Shown here: piece after piece, positions 40,795 through 54,043 of the stretch
Numbering within the stretch: the first letter of the stretch is position 1
How the letters are laid out: every line of letters starts with the position of its first letter
NCBI GenBank assembly: GCA_963377175.1
Contig: CAUJNA010003294.1
Location: 1,479,001-1,543,000, forward strand
DNA length: 64,000 nucleotides
Source of the DNA: Effrenium voratum
Lineage: Eukaryota > Sar > Dinophyceae > Suessiales > Symbiodiniaceae
Direction: 5' to 3'
The notes under the pieces: generated by a model
What the model was told of the DNA's origin: nothing
The model's input: the letters and a program-made list of their open reading frames with translations, nothing else
Databases searched by the model: none
Position numbers and translations under genes: made by a program

Positions 40795-41851
40795 AATTCT
40801 TGTCTGGGGTGCACTTGGCAACTGTGCAAGAATTCGTTTAATGTCAAATGTATTTGCCATTCACTATGCTGGCCCCAATGTTCCGTGACCTTCTTCGAAG
40901 CTCAGCTCGTTGCAAATTAGGATGTGTCTCTAGAATACAAGCTTGGCCACTGTGTATTGAACAAACACACCGCCTGGCATCAAACTGCACCTGCATTGCC
41001 GGCTCAAGGCCCTTGCACGGCCGTTTGATCTCAAGTGAGGCATTGCCTTCTCGACCAACACCTCCAAATAGCCACCAAGCAGAAGTCTGTCCAACTGGCG
41101 CTGAGGTTCCCAGCTTCACGTTTTGGGTTTGTTCGATACGCACACGAGGCATCTGACATCTCAGCTGCCAAGCTCCATTTGCCAATGCGCCCTCCCATCT
41201 TTCGACGAATGCCAACGCATGGTTGACGTTGGAAGGGAGCAAAAATCCAAATGTTAGCAGTTAAGTGGGGATGTCCCACTAAATGTAAAATGTTTCCCAG
41301 CAACAACCATGAACGAGCCCTGCCTTGCCAAGGCCCACAGAGCCACGGGGATCGCGGCAAGCGAGAGCCTCGGAGCCGAGTGAGGAAAACGTCCGGGGTG
41401 CAAATCCCGTACGGCACTGGTTTGGGGTATCAACGAAAAAACCTTTCTTGAGATCAGGCGCCCCTCGAATCCTACGGGGTGCTTGACTTCATGGAAACCA
41501 ACGTGTTTACAGGCGCAGTAATCCCAAAATGCACTGGTCATGCTTGTGGCAATACTCAGTTGTGTATTGGTCCAGCTCAGCCCATGCTCAAGCCCAGCTG
41601 CTGGCGCTGTTTCGGGGGTGGGCACTCATATTTTGCTTGAAAGCAGGCACACGGCACCCTGGAACAAGCAGCAAAGCCGGTGAAATAGTAAAACAGTCCT
41701 CACAGTGGTGCAAGACGCCCCATTTGCAAACCGCTGCTGACCATGCCGCGACAGCTGCTTGTCCCCAAGACCCAGGCAAGGGCCAGCTGGCACCGCCTGG
41801 ACTGGCCATGGCACGCCTTCTGACGACCTTTGCATGACATGACATGAGTCG

Positions 41852-41970
41852 CAATCACAACCTGGTATTAAAATGGTTGACCCAGAACCAAGTAAGGAAA
41901 TGAAGGCAGCCGCAACTATTTATGGCTGGGATTGTCCCTTACTAACCTTCATTACCCGGGTTTTGATTGC
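41852..41970 (+). mobile_element. AAAACCCGG inverted-repeat element, copy 2
   Basis: The left end caatcacaacctggtatt and the right end acccgggttttgattgc are complementary with mismatches. It shares aaaatggt(t/c)gacccagaacca and ggattgtcccttactaacc with copy 1, but carries about 20 additional bases (aggcagccgcaactatttat). gtaagg near the left and ctcacag just right of the element are splice-site-like. Confidence 0.75.
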
Positions 41971-43160
41971 TCACAGGACTCTGGGGGTGCCCACTTGCCA
42001 ATCTTGGCGACCTCAGCAATTCTCGGCAATCACTCTGGCAACTGTCATGCAGCCAATGACTTGATTCCGTGTCTCTTTTGGTGCCATCTCGGTGTGCCTT
42101 GTGCCAGGCTGACACTATCCATGGTCAGGCCCTCGTCGATAAGGCGAGCTGCCTCAACTTCAAGAGCATGCACGCTTCATCGGTCCCGATCTTTCTCGAG
42201 AGGTCCAGAACGGGATAGTAAGTGAAAGCACCTCATCCAAATTACGATAGCAAAAGGGCGTGGTGCGGCGTGATACCACCCCTATATCGATGCACCGACT
42301 AGACGAAACCTGTAGCTGTGCATTGCTGGACCACTTATTGGCATTGAATCGCCGGCTTTGGAGCTCACATGCCTTGTGCTTCAGGGCGGCAATCAGCATC
42401 ACGTGTGGCTGTACAAATGTGCAAAGGCGCACAAGGACTTAAGCATGATTAGTCAGGCTTTGTGCAACTCTCGAACATTTCCAGCTCAGAACTTGGTGGC
42501 AGTAACCAAACGGACGCTGTTACGTCAGGGAGCATCAAGATCCCTGGAAGGCATCACCCAGCCTCTGAAGCAGTCTTTGGGCAATGGCCCAAGCGAAAGG
42601 CGGTGGCACCACCTGCGCGTGCTGGATAATCGGATAGCTCAACTCCCGGCCAAGTCACCCAGAAGCCAGACGTCAACCAACTGTTTCTACCCTAAGTAGA
42701 TCACCCGTGTCCACCGGCTTTAAAGTTTAAAGGGGTTCCTGAAGCTAATCAACTGGCAGGCTGGGCGAAAAAAATGCGAAAGCCGAAAGCCGCGACTTGA
42801 CACAAGCCGCCTATGCGCTGCCCCACGTTGCAGCTGCCCAGCGTCGTCATACGCTGCGTCTCCAGGCAGCAGGGCTTCATGCCGGAGCCGTAGCCTGGAA
42901 CCGGGCCACTTGGGGCGAGGTCCCTTGGGGCATCGGGGGAGGTGCCTTGGTATCGCAGACATGGACCCGTTTTCACCCCGCGTCCCACAATGGACAGAAG
43001 AAGGTGCTGGTTCAAACATTGTGGTACCAAACGGGAGCCTTCACAAGGGGAGCCATCGATCGTCTCTGCCCAGTTCTTTGAGAGAAATGAAACATCATTT
43101 CCAGGAATCCCAGACTAGACTTTGAAGTCACTTTGGTATTCTGGTCTTCGAGCCACAGCC
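41971..43160. other. Mostly non-coding, one weak exon candidate
   Basis: The plus-strand frame near 42820-43060 reads RRHTLRLQAAGLHAGAVAWN and TRFHPASHNGQKKVLVQTLW, possibly exonic. No domain. Confidence 0.25.
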
Positions 43161-43174
43161 GCTTACAAGTCGCT

Positions 43175-43382
43175 ACTGGCCTTCTTCCTTCTCTTGCCCT
43201 GCTTCCTTCTTTCTCACTTTGTCTTTCTCCGTGTCTTTCACTTTCTCTTTCTCTTTCTCTCTGTCTCTTCTTCGCTTTCTCTTCCCTCCTTCTCTCAATA
43301 TTTGCTTTCTATTTTTGTCTTTACCTTGCTTCCCTGTACCTTTCTTCTCTTCCTCCTCCTCCTCCACTTCCTCGTTCTCAAA
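43175..43382. repeat. Polypyrimidine tract (CTT/CT-rich), about 200 bp
   Basis: Almost pure C/T on the plus strand, built from ttctttct, tctctttctcttt and cctcctcctcc words. The long plus-strand ORF across it is an artefact. It can form triplex DNA and could serve as an intron pyrimidine tract. Confidence 0.9.
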
Positions 43383-43399
43383 CGTAGCACTCAAAGTGC

Positions 43400-45750
43400 A
43401 CACGTTGGCAGCTTGGCAGCCGTTGCTGAAAAACCACTGCTGTCCAACCCAAGTGTACTATACCAAGTATTCGGCCTCTCACAAAAAGGTTGTTGCTCAA
43501 GACAGTGTACCAAGACATGCGTGTTGGTCGTGGGCTACGCCTTGCGTGTGTGTTTCGGAGGTGTTTCGGAGGGAAAGGCCAAAGTGACAATCATTCCAAG
43601 GGGGCGATGTGGCTGCATTCTACTTGACACAAACCGAAACTCACATTGCTCCCATCTGAACTTGTGTAAATTGATATTTACTAACTGCCTACTGCAATTG
43701 CAACTGGATTGTCCTTTTGTGGGAACCGAAACAGTAACAGGCATCCTGCATCACGGTATGTGTCTAGGTATCTTGCTTGACTTGGCACTTGGCAGTGTCG
43801 CAGGGTGCACTTGATTCAGCTGGCATCGGAATGTAGAGCTCATGCTGGAAGGAGGATTCTCTCAAATGGGCGACATAACGCAGCATTGCAATCCATCGCT
43901 CAACAATTCGAACAACCTGCAACCATGCAGGATCCATCAGGCCATCAGACTTTATAGATGGGGCTACAAAACTATGTACGCCAGTTCCAAATTTATGCTA
44001 CCGCGCTAACCAATGCGCTAATGCCATATGTATTTGGTTCTTCCACCGCTCAGATGCCCAGTGGCCATGGGGAAGAAAGGGCATCCTTTTTTGGCTGGTT
44101 GACTTTAAAAGGAACCCTTCCCAAAAAAAGGAAAACAGAGCTCCAAGCGGCCCCGAAGGCGCCTATGGAGAAGCAGCAGCCAAGGCCCTCAATCTGCGAA
44201 GACATAGCTTTGGCCATGGCGTCTGAAAGCCGATTTAAGAACCCTCCAAGTCTCTAACGCGTCACATGCGCATCTGACAATTTTTGGACTACCCACTCGG
44301 ATTGATTCGCCCTAAAAATTCGGGGTCAAATCTTAACACCATGCCGTTCATCTCTCGCACCGTTCGAGCCAGAAACACGGTACACGGGGTTACACACATA
44401 GTCGTGCGGCCACAACCTAGCATCAATCACACATCACCCCTGAAAGCCAAGTGACATCTGATTCATCTGATCCTATTTTCACCTCCTCCCCTGACCCTAT
44501 GCAGCTTGGAAATCCATAGTCTGCCAAAAAGGAGACCCCCAAAAGGGGTGCTTCCTGCCGATGTCCCTTTCAAACCAGCCTAAAACTGGTACCCTCAAGA
44601 CATCTACTTGGCCGCAGTCCTCGCCTTAGCCAAAGGCTCATCACGTCCCAGCTTGCTGCCCATGGTGCAGTTCAGGGATCCCGTATCGAAGGTGCCTTCG
44701 CAGAGTTTGGTTTCGCGCCCAACCGAAATGCAAACATCATGTCAAATGTTCCACATGGCCTAGGTTCAAGATCTGCTGACATGTTTTGGCATGTCTGGGC
44801 CCCTCGCGAGTTGTCTCCCTCCGTAAGGATGTGGTGCCATCCCCCGGAAGCAGGCCACGCTCACGGCGTGATCGCGCCTCACAGAATGAGCCCTCCATTT
44901 TGCTATCCGAAGAGCCCGTAACTTCCGACAAAGGACTAGTTAAGCCGATTGGGTGGGAAGGCATTCTTGGGGGGAATTCATGGTGAACCAGTGCGTTGAT
45001 ATGGCAAGGGGCGAGCCCTGACAAACCTACGGCAGCTCAAAGTGCCTAAGACATCGATTGTCGATTGTGCAATCATAAATTTTCAGGCAGACAACAGCTT
45101 GTAAACTCCCAGTTGCTTCTGGACATTGGACAAATTTGTTGGCCGCCATGCATTCTACCCCCCCCCCCCATTTGTCCCTCGCGATTTAATTCAGTGCCAG
45201 AAACCTGGGTTGCTGGCAGCTTCGCCCACGAGGAGTGCCTTGCCGATCATGAAAATATCGCGTCGGTCAAAGCAAAGGCCACAATCAAAATCCAAGCATC
45301 ATTCAATGTCACCGGTTGATTTGAGAATCTGGACATTGAACAAAAAGCATAGAATAAAAATACCAAAACACAACGCACGTCATCCGCAAGCTCCAAATGC
45401 TTCCTGCCTCACCAAAGGTAGCACCGAAGACGTTCTCCACTTTGTGGCCGTCCAAGTGCCCGGCATAGCCTGCGCATGGCCAGCGCTGCGCATGGTGTCC
45501 TTTTTCTCGAACTTAGAGGCCGCCGACCTGTGTCCGCAAAAAGCACGTTGAGTCAATTCAAGGGCAAAGACAAACTGCAAGATTTGATGCGGTTCGGATC
45601 TCTTGGGCTGTCTACGCGTCGCCGGGGCTTCTGACTTCTGGCCTTTTGCTGCTTTTCTTTCAAAGAAGGCATGCAAAAGTACACACGCACGCGCGCAAAC
45701 AGGCACAGGCACATCACAGGCATAAGCACACGCAAACCCACGCTGCTCCC
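43400..45750. other. Non-coding stretch
   Basis: No supported gene. A short element-like segment at about 44520-44605 (gacccccaaaaggggtgctt, ggtaccctcaaga) may belong to the TACCCTC group. A C run lies at 45160-45170. Confidence 0.3.
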
Positions 45751-45751
45751 A

Positions 45752-45777
45752 CCCACACACACACACACACACACACT
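45752..45777. repeat. (CA)n microsatellite
   Basis: About 11 CA units within a longer CA-rich tract starting near 45680. Confidence 0.95.
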
Positions 45778-45889
45778 CACGCGCCCAGGCACTGGTGCTG
45801 GCACTGATCCTTCTTCGAACCACCAAACTGTTCGGGATGCAAATCCGACTTGGGCAAATCTTGTGACTGCAGTTTTGACTTGAGCGGCC

Positions 45890-48800
45890 GCATGCTTGTT
45901 CAAACTTGACATGCCTAAATCCAAGCGGCGGTCTACTTACCCGAAGACTAAGCTAAACCCTGCGGTCCCCGAATACCCCAGGTTTTTGGTGACTCGTTTC
46001 AGCTTTCTTCATGAAGGTTTGGGGCCGTACTCAAAACATGCAAAAGGGTGGCTTGCAAACTTTCGGGATAAGTTGCCAGCTTTACTCAATTAACCCTTCA
46101 GCCAGGAGGGGCCTCCACTAAAACAAGAACAAACAATCAAGTCTTGTCCGAACGGGTCTGTTCCCCAAGTGCTGCAGTGGCTACTGACTAGCTGTCCTCA
46201 TTCCACAAGTTGGCTCTTAGCAGGCAAGTACTAAACGAGCTTTTGCAAAACTTCAGCACTGCAGACACATCCGCGACGCGCTGAACATTGCCAAGACCGC
46301 ACTTGACACGAAGGCATACTCAAGTCATGAACAGGCTTACCCACATGCTTTGCGGAGCTGCCCCAACAGGAACCCTGTTCAATGTGTCAACCACATGGGC
46401 AACTTCATACTCATCTTCAAAGCACGGGACAAATATAAACCGGCCTTCACACGATGGTGCCATTGACGCCTGCTTGCATTAAGGATGACTTTCTGACGAA
46501 TCGTCTCGAACCCCTCTTAAAAGCAAAGCAGCGACTGCGCCTGGGATGGGATTGCTGCGCCGTGACACCTGCGGACAACTCTTCGCTTGTTTGATGCGTG
46601 TCAAACCAAGGCCCGATTCCACATGCCAGGCTGCTCATACCGATAGATTCCATCTGCGATAACAATTTGCTTACACTCGGGAACTCTAGGCGACGCCTTC
46701 CTGGCACAAATGTTGTGCTCGTGCGATTCAATACGCGAGCTGTACACAAAGTTCCCTTTGGCAGCTCCTCGCAGATCGCAACTGCGCAGTACAAGCGAAG
46801 CACACGAAGATCACTTTGGCGCATCAAGCTTGGAAGCCGAAGCTCACGGATAGCTTCCGCAGAGCTTTTGCCGATTTGACAAATGATTTGCGAAACACCT
46901 CCAACATGACAAAGTGGGCTTCGAGTTGGCTCAAAAGTTGCAACTGCTCAGTACAAGTTGCTTCCGCGCAGCTTGTTCGGGTTGTAGGAAACTCCAAACA
47001 ACATGCTTGCACACGCTGCTGCGCCAGTTGTTAGCTTACGGCGAGCCTGTGCTATTGCAAGCCCTTCACTAAGCATGAACAGAACAATTTAGCGCTGCTT
47101 TAAGTGGGGGCATTGTCAAATTACATAAAAGGAGGGGGTGGCAGTAGTCACTCATTTGCATTCTGAGCACTGCCTTCAACCCCCGAAAAGTTGGCTGATG
47201 GGTTACACGCAGCTGCATGCGTCCGGACGCAACAATATCTACAATCAGTCTAACAAAGCAGGCAGGAGGCCACTCAAAGAGTGCCTGAAGACAGCTGCAG
47301 AATTGCTCATCTTGCCTCGCTGAGGGCCCTCCGCCTCTCGTCCCGGCCTCAGGATAGGTCACTCACTTGACACTACTCGTGGACGTGCCTTGCATTCGGG
47401 ATCAATTGTCTCCGATGCAGCTTAGCATGCTTTACCCATCGTCAAAGCGCAAGTCGGGTCATGATGGTGCCGCTGCTTGGTTTCTACCTTGGCCTCTGAG
47501 GCTTTGGCTGACTGTCAAATGATACGGCGTAGCCTTGGTCACGTCACAAAGATTCCCACACACAATCTGCAGCAGCCCGTGCGTGTCTGTGTGTTGCGCG
47601 TGCGGCTGAGAAGCACTTAGGGTCAACTGCGCCATGTCCTCAAGGACCGTGGTCCGACCTTTACTCCACTAAACAATACTGCTCTAAGCAGCACCTCAGC
47701 CATGAAATCAAATGGCATGCTGACTATCTGACAGCCCCACCATGAATGGGAGCAGACAAACAAAGTACTGTTGACCATGTCATTTTTTGGCCGCAGGCAC
47801 TTTGCAGTAATTCTGCGCCAGGTGCAAGCAAGGGGCTATCTCCCATCCAGCTCTGTTCCGCGGAATAGTCATAACTTGCCTGGCTCAAGCAGAGCCACAC
47901 GCTCACCGCGGAAACCAACCACCCGAAATCACAGGCCCATCGCAATCCGTCGGAAACCCGAAATCCTTCTGTCCAGTGGCTTCCCTCGGCTCGAAAACCA
48001 CCGCCCCCGCGTATGGCCTGCACGGCTTGGCCGTGGGAAGCTTAGTGGAAACGGCTGCAAGCAGAGTCAGCGAGCAAAACGTGCGAGGAAGCGTCCAAAG
48101 GGGCTGCTACTTTCGCTTTAGGGCTCAAGATGGGGCCCAAACATCTCGCGAAAAAATGACCACGGTCAAGATGGATGAGTGTCAAAAAAGAGGGCCACCA
48201 AAAGTTGCGCTTGTCCCTTTGGCGCGCAGCTGGCAGCTTCCTTTCCTCAGCCACATGGTCTTCCCTTCAGCAAGGCGGGGAGTTGCCCCGGGCCGCCTGA
48301 AGGCCAAGGATCTCAGGCTGCCGAAAGGCAGAAAGCCCGCAGTTGAGACGCTGGGCTTGGCATAAACTCGAAAAAAAATCCACCTTCCTGGTCCCAGCTT
48401 CGGGGCGAAGGTGGCCGGAACTGGAGTGAAACGCCGCCTTCGGCGGCGCGCGGCTCTTTGGACATGGCACATTTGCGTGTGTAACTTATCGCGTTGGTTT
48501 GTCGTGCAACTGCCAACTCGCAAAGTAGAGTGTGACAACAGTGAATGTGATCGAATGTGCCCATGTGCTTGCTCCTGTTGAAACAGGTATCTTGAAGGAA
48601 ACACGTGCACATGACGCGAACGTGGGTGTTCAGCAAACTCAAAGGACTCGAAGCATGTGACTTGACAAAGGTTTCTTACGAACGCTCCAAGCTCTTGCCC
48701 CAATCCAGGCACGCTTGGCCGTGTTTTTTTTTAATAGATAAAACGCGCGCTCTGGCGGTCTGCGGCGACCTTGCCCGGGTCACCTTTGGTGGCCGATGCG

Positions 48801-49490
48801 CCCCGGCACAGATTCTGCGAAGAGGCGGACGAAGCCCACACGCCCGAAGAACACTCGCCGGTTACCTTTGAGTCATTCGAAGCCCGCTTCATATTCCAAG
48901 CAGAATACAGCTGGATTCCGTAACTCACAGCTTCCGTTAGATTTACTTCCTCAGAAATCCACAGGCATCACATGCGAATCTTGGTGTCTGGAGGCTCCTG
49001 CGAGCTCTGCGACACGACCCTGCCGTTGAGACGTAGTGACAAGGCAGATGTGCAAAGAAAAGAAATCTCAAACAGTGAAGCAGCAAACAACAACTTGAGA
49101 CCTGCCTCATCCGCCATCTACCTCTGTGAACAGGCTATTGTCGTGAATGTGCTTTCGCGACAACCTGTGCAAGGTGGGTCAGCCTTGCGACTGGGTGCCC
49201 CAGTACTTCCCCTGTCTAGGATCACTTTGTCGCCAACAAACAGGGCCCAAAATCGATCTAAACTGCAAACGGTACAATTTCCACATCACTGCATACATTT
49301 GGGGTGCTTCTATGCTGGTACAAATTGTTGCAGCAATGTCCTATCATGTGCGAAATGATCCAGTCCTCTTTCACCCAGCCGCCTGTTGAAATGCCTGCAA
49401 GCGCATTACTCGCTTGTCCCAATGTTATCCAAAGCAATGGAAACAGCAAACAGGCTGCGAGATTGAAACCAAATCAGTCTTGCAAGGTGC
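45890..49490. other. Mostly non-coding, weak exon candidates
   Basis: The plus frame 45908-46093 (PKTKLNPAVPEYPRFLVTRF, then KGWLANFRDKLPALLN and TAA) and plus frame 48150-48365 (KMDECQKRGPPKVALVPLAR) are the best candidates. Neither has a domain. A perfect 7-bp hairpin (CGCCGCC-TTC-GGCGGCG) is at 48432-48448. Confidence 0.25.
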
Positions 49491-49499
49491 CCACATGCC

Positions 49500-49680
49500 A
49501 CACCACACACAATAAACACATGCACACACCAAAGCAACCAACAAAGCTCTCACCAAAGCAAACACCGCAAAACACGCACTCTCACACCTGCCCACGCACA
49601 CACACACAACAAAGACACAGAGTTCATACAAGCATGCACCCACCCAATTACCCAGAGCCATGCACATACTCACGCACCCA
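49500..49680. repeat. CA-rich tract
   Basis: An irregular cacacaca/acacgcac-rich segment of about 180 bases on the plus strand, poor in G. Confidence 0.7.
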
Positions 49681-49800
49681 TGCACGTCTCTTGCTGCGGA
49701 GTCAACCACCCAAAAATGCACTATCTAAAGAGACAGCCAAAGCCGCCGATAGCCATAGCTCATTGGATTTTCTGCTCAGGAATGGAACAGTCTCGCTCCA

Positions 49801-49830
49801 TTTCTCTCTCTCTCTCTCTCTCTTTCTATC
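49801..49830. repeat. (TC)n microsatellite
   Basis: About 12 TC units with a nearby short relative at 50449-50465. Confidence 0.95.
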
Positions 49831-50217
49831 TTTGGATGATCCGAAGAATGCTTCGAATGTTGTCCACATTTGCTTGTCTAAGGGCCCTCATGTGGCCCAA
49901 TCAGTCGGCGATTAAAAGCCATTGGCTTGCCCACCCAATGTTGGACCACATTCGCAACTGTCTTGGTGAACGCATCAGAACTTACAAGTATCGCCTCTTA
50001 GTAGCATGCTTCCACCACCGTCTTTGCTCTGAAAAACGTTGCCTGAAGAAAAACAACAGCCGGCAGGCAATCCCTACAGGAGCCCGCGCGCCTGCACTCA
50101 TGCTGGAGCTTTGGCTGAGGCCCGTGGCACTCCGCAGCAAAGCGCCTGCCACTCGCAGCTTCCGGAGCTCAAGTCGTGCAACTGTGCTGGAGGGGTCTGG
50201 TTCTTCCCTAGACAAGC

Positions 50218-50322
50218 AAGAGCCCAAACCCCAAACCCCAAAACCCCCAAAGCCCAAACCCCCAAACCCCCAAAACCCAAAGCCCAAACCCAAACCACCC
50301 CACCCCACCCAAAAGCCACGAT
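50218..50322. repeat. CCCAAA/CCCCAAA-rich repeat
   Basis: Repeats of cccaaaccccaaaa and cccaaagccc, then ccaccccaccccaccc. Related in form to telomere repeats but lacking T, so not the CCCTAAA repeat itself. Confidence 0.85.
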
Positions 50323-50511
50323 CGCTTTGGACATTCATGCTCTTTGATTCGACTGTGATACCACAGTTCCTGCTAGTTCGCCTCCCTGATCTGCATATTA
50401 TATGCTCGGCTTTTTGGCCTCGGGACATAAGTCGCAAACTTTGCTCTCTATCTCTCTCTCTCTCGCCTTCGGCCCTCGCCCCTCTCTCTATCTGTCTGAG
50501 GGAAGACAGTT

Positions 50512-50646
50512 GGCCATGGGTCGAAATCCAAATCGTAGCCCCGAAGTAACATCCCAATCCAACCACTAAAATAGGTTCTAAAATGGATGGTGAATTCACC
50601 TACCAACCAAAATGGGATCCCAAAACGGTTTTGACAACCACAGCCA
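50512..50646 (+). mobile_element. TGGGTCAAAATC inverted-repeat element, copy A
   Basis: The left end ggccatgggtcgaaatcc is matched in reverse by the right end ttttgacaaccacagcc. The interior (tcccaatccaaccactaaaat, accaaaatgggatccc) aligns with copies B and C. About 135 bp, no coding. Confidence 0.8.
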
Positions 50647-53590
50647 TTTAATCAAACACTCCTCCCCGGGCCCGGCCTGCGCGCAAAGGCTTCAGTCTGC
50701 CTGATGCCACCATGTCCCTTGCACCTGACACCCATCACAGCTTAGTCCTGTCACCGACACCACCCTTGACCGGTGCTTGTCTTTTTGGTGGCTCAAGTGC
50801 TGCAGAACTCCAGTCGATCTGCTCGTTGTGAAACAGGCTCAAGAGATACGCCACCAAAACAGTTTCCCCATGTTACAAGAAGACGGGAATCGATGAGCAC
50901 CTACGGAATTTATCAAAGCTCATGCGTGTGACTTGGTCAAACACCTTTGCATGCGTGTTGTATTTGGCGCTTCTGACCATCCCTAACCAGCATGTTGGAG
51001 GGTTGCTTGCATGGGCACGCCGATTGCCTGACAACACTTGGCCAGCCATCCCACACGATCCGTGAGTCTGCTGCAAGGGATGCCCAAGCAACAAGGGCAG
51101 CATATTCAACCCCGAAAGATGTGAAATAGAAAATTCCCACAGCTCTGCTTTCCAACCCACCATCCCCCTTTCATCTTGTTCACCCCGCCGTTTCCTGGCA
51201 TTGATCTCCAGCATGGTCTCATCTCACTTAGATACTGCACGCATGCGCAAGCCTTCAGGTGGCACCGCATAGGACCCCGTCCTGGCGCGCAATCATTTGA
51301 CATGTCAAAATGGGGAATCGGAGCCCCCCAAACGGTCAGTTTTCCTTTCGGTTTGGCTTTAAGCCAAGGTGAAAGGGTCCCTCAAAATCACGCCCACCCA
51401 TATATTACCATGGGTTGGCACTTATGGAAAACAATCCGTTGTTATGAAATCCTGTGAGCCCGCCAATCTGCTTCACAGGAACTGAGACAAAACAAACGCC
51501 AAAGCGACTTTCAACCCATGACACATTGCACTGTTGAATGGCACTCAGCATGCCCCAGCTGAGGTGTCTGTGCATTTATTACGCGACTTGGCCGCGCATT
51601 CCGTCCACAGCCGTACCAAGTTCATCCAACATACATTTTGATCATGGAGACTTGGAGACCAGTTGAAAAGACGCGCGCTGGACACTCGCCGCGTGAAACT
51701 GAACCTGGCAACCCGCTGACCTGGCTCTGTGAACTGCCCAGGTCCTCAAGAAATCCCAACGCAAACGGTCTATACAAGCCGCTTCGCAGCGTCGAACATT
51801 TAGGGTTCGCGAGTGAAACACGCAGGCAATGCAGACCTCTCACCTGAACCAGAACTGCTTTACATGCATGCAGTACCTGCACCAATGAGCCATGGTGGGC
51901 GACGTCAAAACTCTTGTGTGGGTCATGGTCCTTTTGGCACATGGGCACCAAACCGACTTGACACTTCGACACTTCCCTTGGGCTGCACGATTCCCAGCTC
52001 CTGTCGCTCAGCGCGGCGCTGCTCTGAAGGTTGCCGTTGCTGAGAAAGCCTATGTCCTGCAACGCGATTCTGCTGCAAGGCCTTCCGCTGATCTTTCCTG
52101 ACTGGAGTGGGATGGCCGGCAAAAAGGCCCGATGCTCTTTTGTGCCACTAATATTCCGAAAGTGCAACATCCAACAACTGGGGAAGTGAGTTTCTGTTCA
52201 TTGCAATTTTCCACTTTAACAAAATGACAAGTGTTGCGTGTGCGGCCATCCTGGAACAGGCACAGGGCACACAACAGCATGTTGTCAAAGCAAGGGCAGG
52301 CCTAAGGGCCTAAGGGCAGGCCGAAGTGCTTTTGCTGATAGGTCACACATGCCAAGTTCGCATGCACTCACGCACTTCCATGCGCCCGCGCCTTTTCGCG
52401 AAGTTTTGACCTGAACGGCAGGCACAGCTAAGTCCAATCCTCGAGTTTGTTTTCAAGATGGGGACTCCCAGAATGGTGGAGTTCTCGCTCTACTTAAGGT
52501 GAGAAGGATACCCTCACGAAACGTGCTGGGACACTCGAGGTTTGCATCAGTGACTCTGGCACGTCTCCACGCTTGTTTCTGCTGAGAAAACACACAAACG
52601 CAGTGCATCAGCGCCTCTCGTTGGATCGCAGCCTCAGTGGATTGCTAGGCCGCGCATTCTGGCTGTCACCGGCTTGTTTGAGAGCAGCAATGGGATTTTT
52701 CGGGAAATTCGGAAAGCAAGCAACCAGCCATGCAGGGCAGGAGGAAGCAAGCTCCACCTCAACTGCGCAAACGTTCCAAGCGGACAACACCCTACAAAAA
52801 CCGGTATGCCCATCAGCACCTGCACACCCTGCCAACACATCATCCAGTGCGTGTTTTGGATTGTCACTGGGTCAGCTAGCTGTGGCTTTTCTGCAAGAGC
52901 CCGCCGCTCCAATTCAATTAATTGTTATCCCCGCAGATGAAAACGACCGGCCCAAAGAGCGTAACCCAATCTGATCGTACCCGGCCCTTCACCCCTACCG
53001 TAACCCCTTAGTGTGGACACACTGTTTGTGGCACGCATCTTGCCTGCCATCTTTCCACACCACAGCTGCAATGTTGAGGCTGAAGTTCTCAAGCCAGGAG
53101 CCCGTGGCATCCCTGCAACTTAGCCAAGGGGCCTTATGGCTCGGTCTTGAGCTGTTCGCAAAGCAGATACCACCATGCCCTGAGCATGCAAGAGCTGGGA
53201 GACAAGGGCATCGCAATGCGCGCAAACACGTTGACATGTGCCAGAACCATGCTTGGAGCCAACACAAACTGCCCCCGAAAGTTAGCAGTGAAGTTTGGTT
53301 GGCGACATGTTCTCTACAACTCTGCAGCCGTCCACCAAGCGCATGAGAGACGAACCCCCTACCCAAAAAGACAAAAGACATTTTCCAGCCCGTGAAATGA
53401 CCACCCTGCGGAACCAACGAAGCAAACAGCACATCGAATACTTGAACTGACCAATCCCATCTAATATCTTGCCTGCATATCGTCCACGCGCCGCTGGAAG
53501 CCCTCCAAGTCCGTGTGAAGGCCGTGGAGATCTATTCCTGGAATGGTGTGCCGAAGTCCGGCGAGCCATTCTTGCGAAAACAAGTCCGGA
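50647..53590. other. Mostly non-coding
   Basis: An element-like segment at about 51303-51395 (gtcaaaatggggaatc to gggtccctcaaaatc) may belong with the one at 35304. A plus frame at 52690-52974 reads GFFGKFGKQATSHAGQEEAS and LSLGQLAVAFLQEPAAPIQL, a weak exon candidate. No other gene supported. Confidence 0.25.
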
Positions 53591-53594
53591 GGTT

Positions 53595-53840
53595 TTTTGT
53601 GTTGTTGTTTGTTTGTTTGATTGTTTGTTTGTGTGTTTGTTTTTTTGTTTGTTTGTTTGTTTGTTGGTTGGTTGGTTGGTTGGTTGGTTGGTTGGTTGGT
53701 TGGTGAGTTGTTTGTTGCTTTGTTTGATTGTTTGTTTGTTTGTTTCTTTGATTGTTTGTTTGTTTGTTTGTTTGTTTCGTTTGTTGGGTGTTGGTGTTTG
53801 CAGTTGCTGTTGCTGCTGCTGCTGCTGCTGCTGCTGTTGC

Positions 53841-53872
<32 letters not shown>

Positions 53873-53972
53873 GTGTGGTTGTGGTTGTGGTTGTGGTTGT
53901 GGTTGTGGTTGTGGTTGTGGTTGTGGTTGTGGTTGTGGTGTGGTTGTGGTTTGGTTGTGGTTGTGGTTGTGG

Positions 53973-54043
<71 letters not shown>

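Noticed and set aside
41310..41425. tRNA-like or group II intron domain V-like sequence (gagccgagtgagg, cgtccgg, gcaaatcccgtacggcac)
   Set aside because: No acceptor-stem partner for acggcac, T-stem pairing is only about three base pairs, and the domain V-like part lacks one side of its stem.
43122..43814. 230-codon plus-strand ORF with many Leu, Phe and Ser residues, looking like membrane helices
   Set aside because: Its hydrophobic part is the CT-rich tract read as Leu/Phe/Ser; no conserved domain or independent support.
47976..48712. Overlapping ORFs on both strands (129 and 176 codons)
   Set aside because: Neither has recognisable domains, and the two strands are equally open, so strand cannot be chosen.
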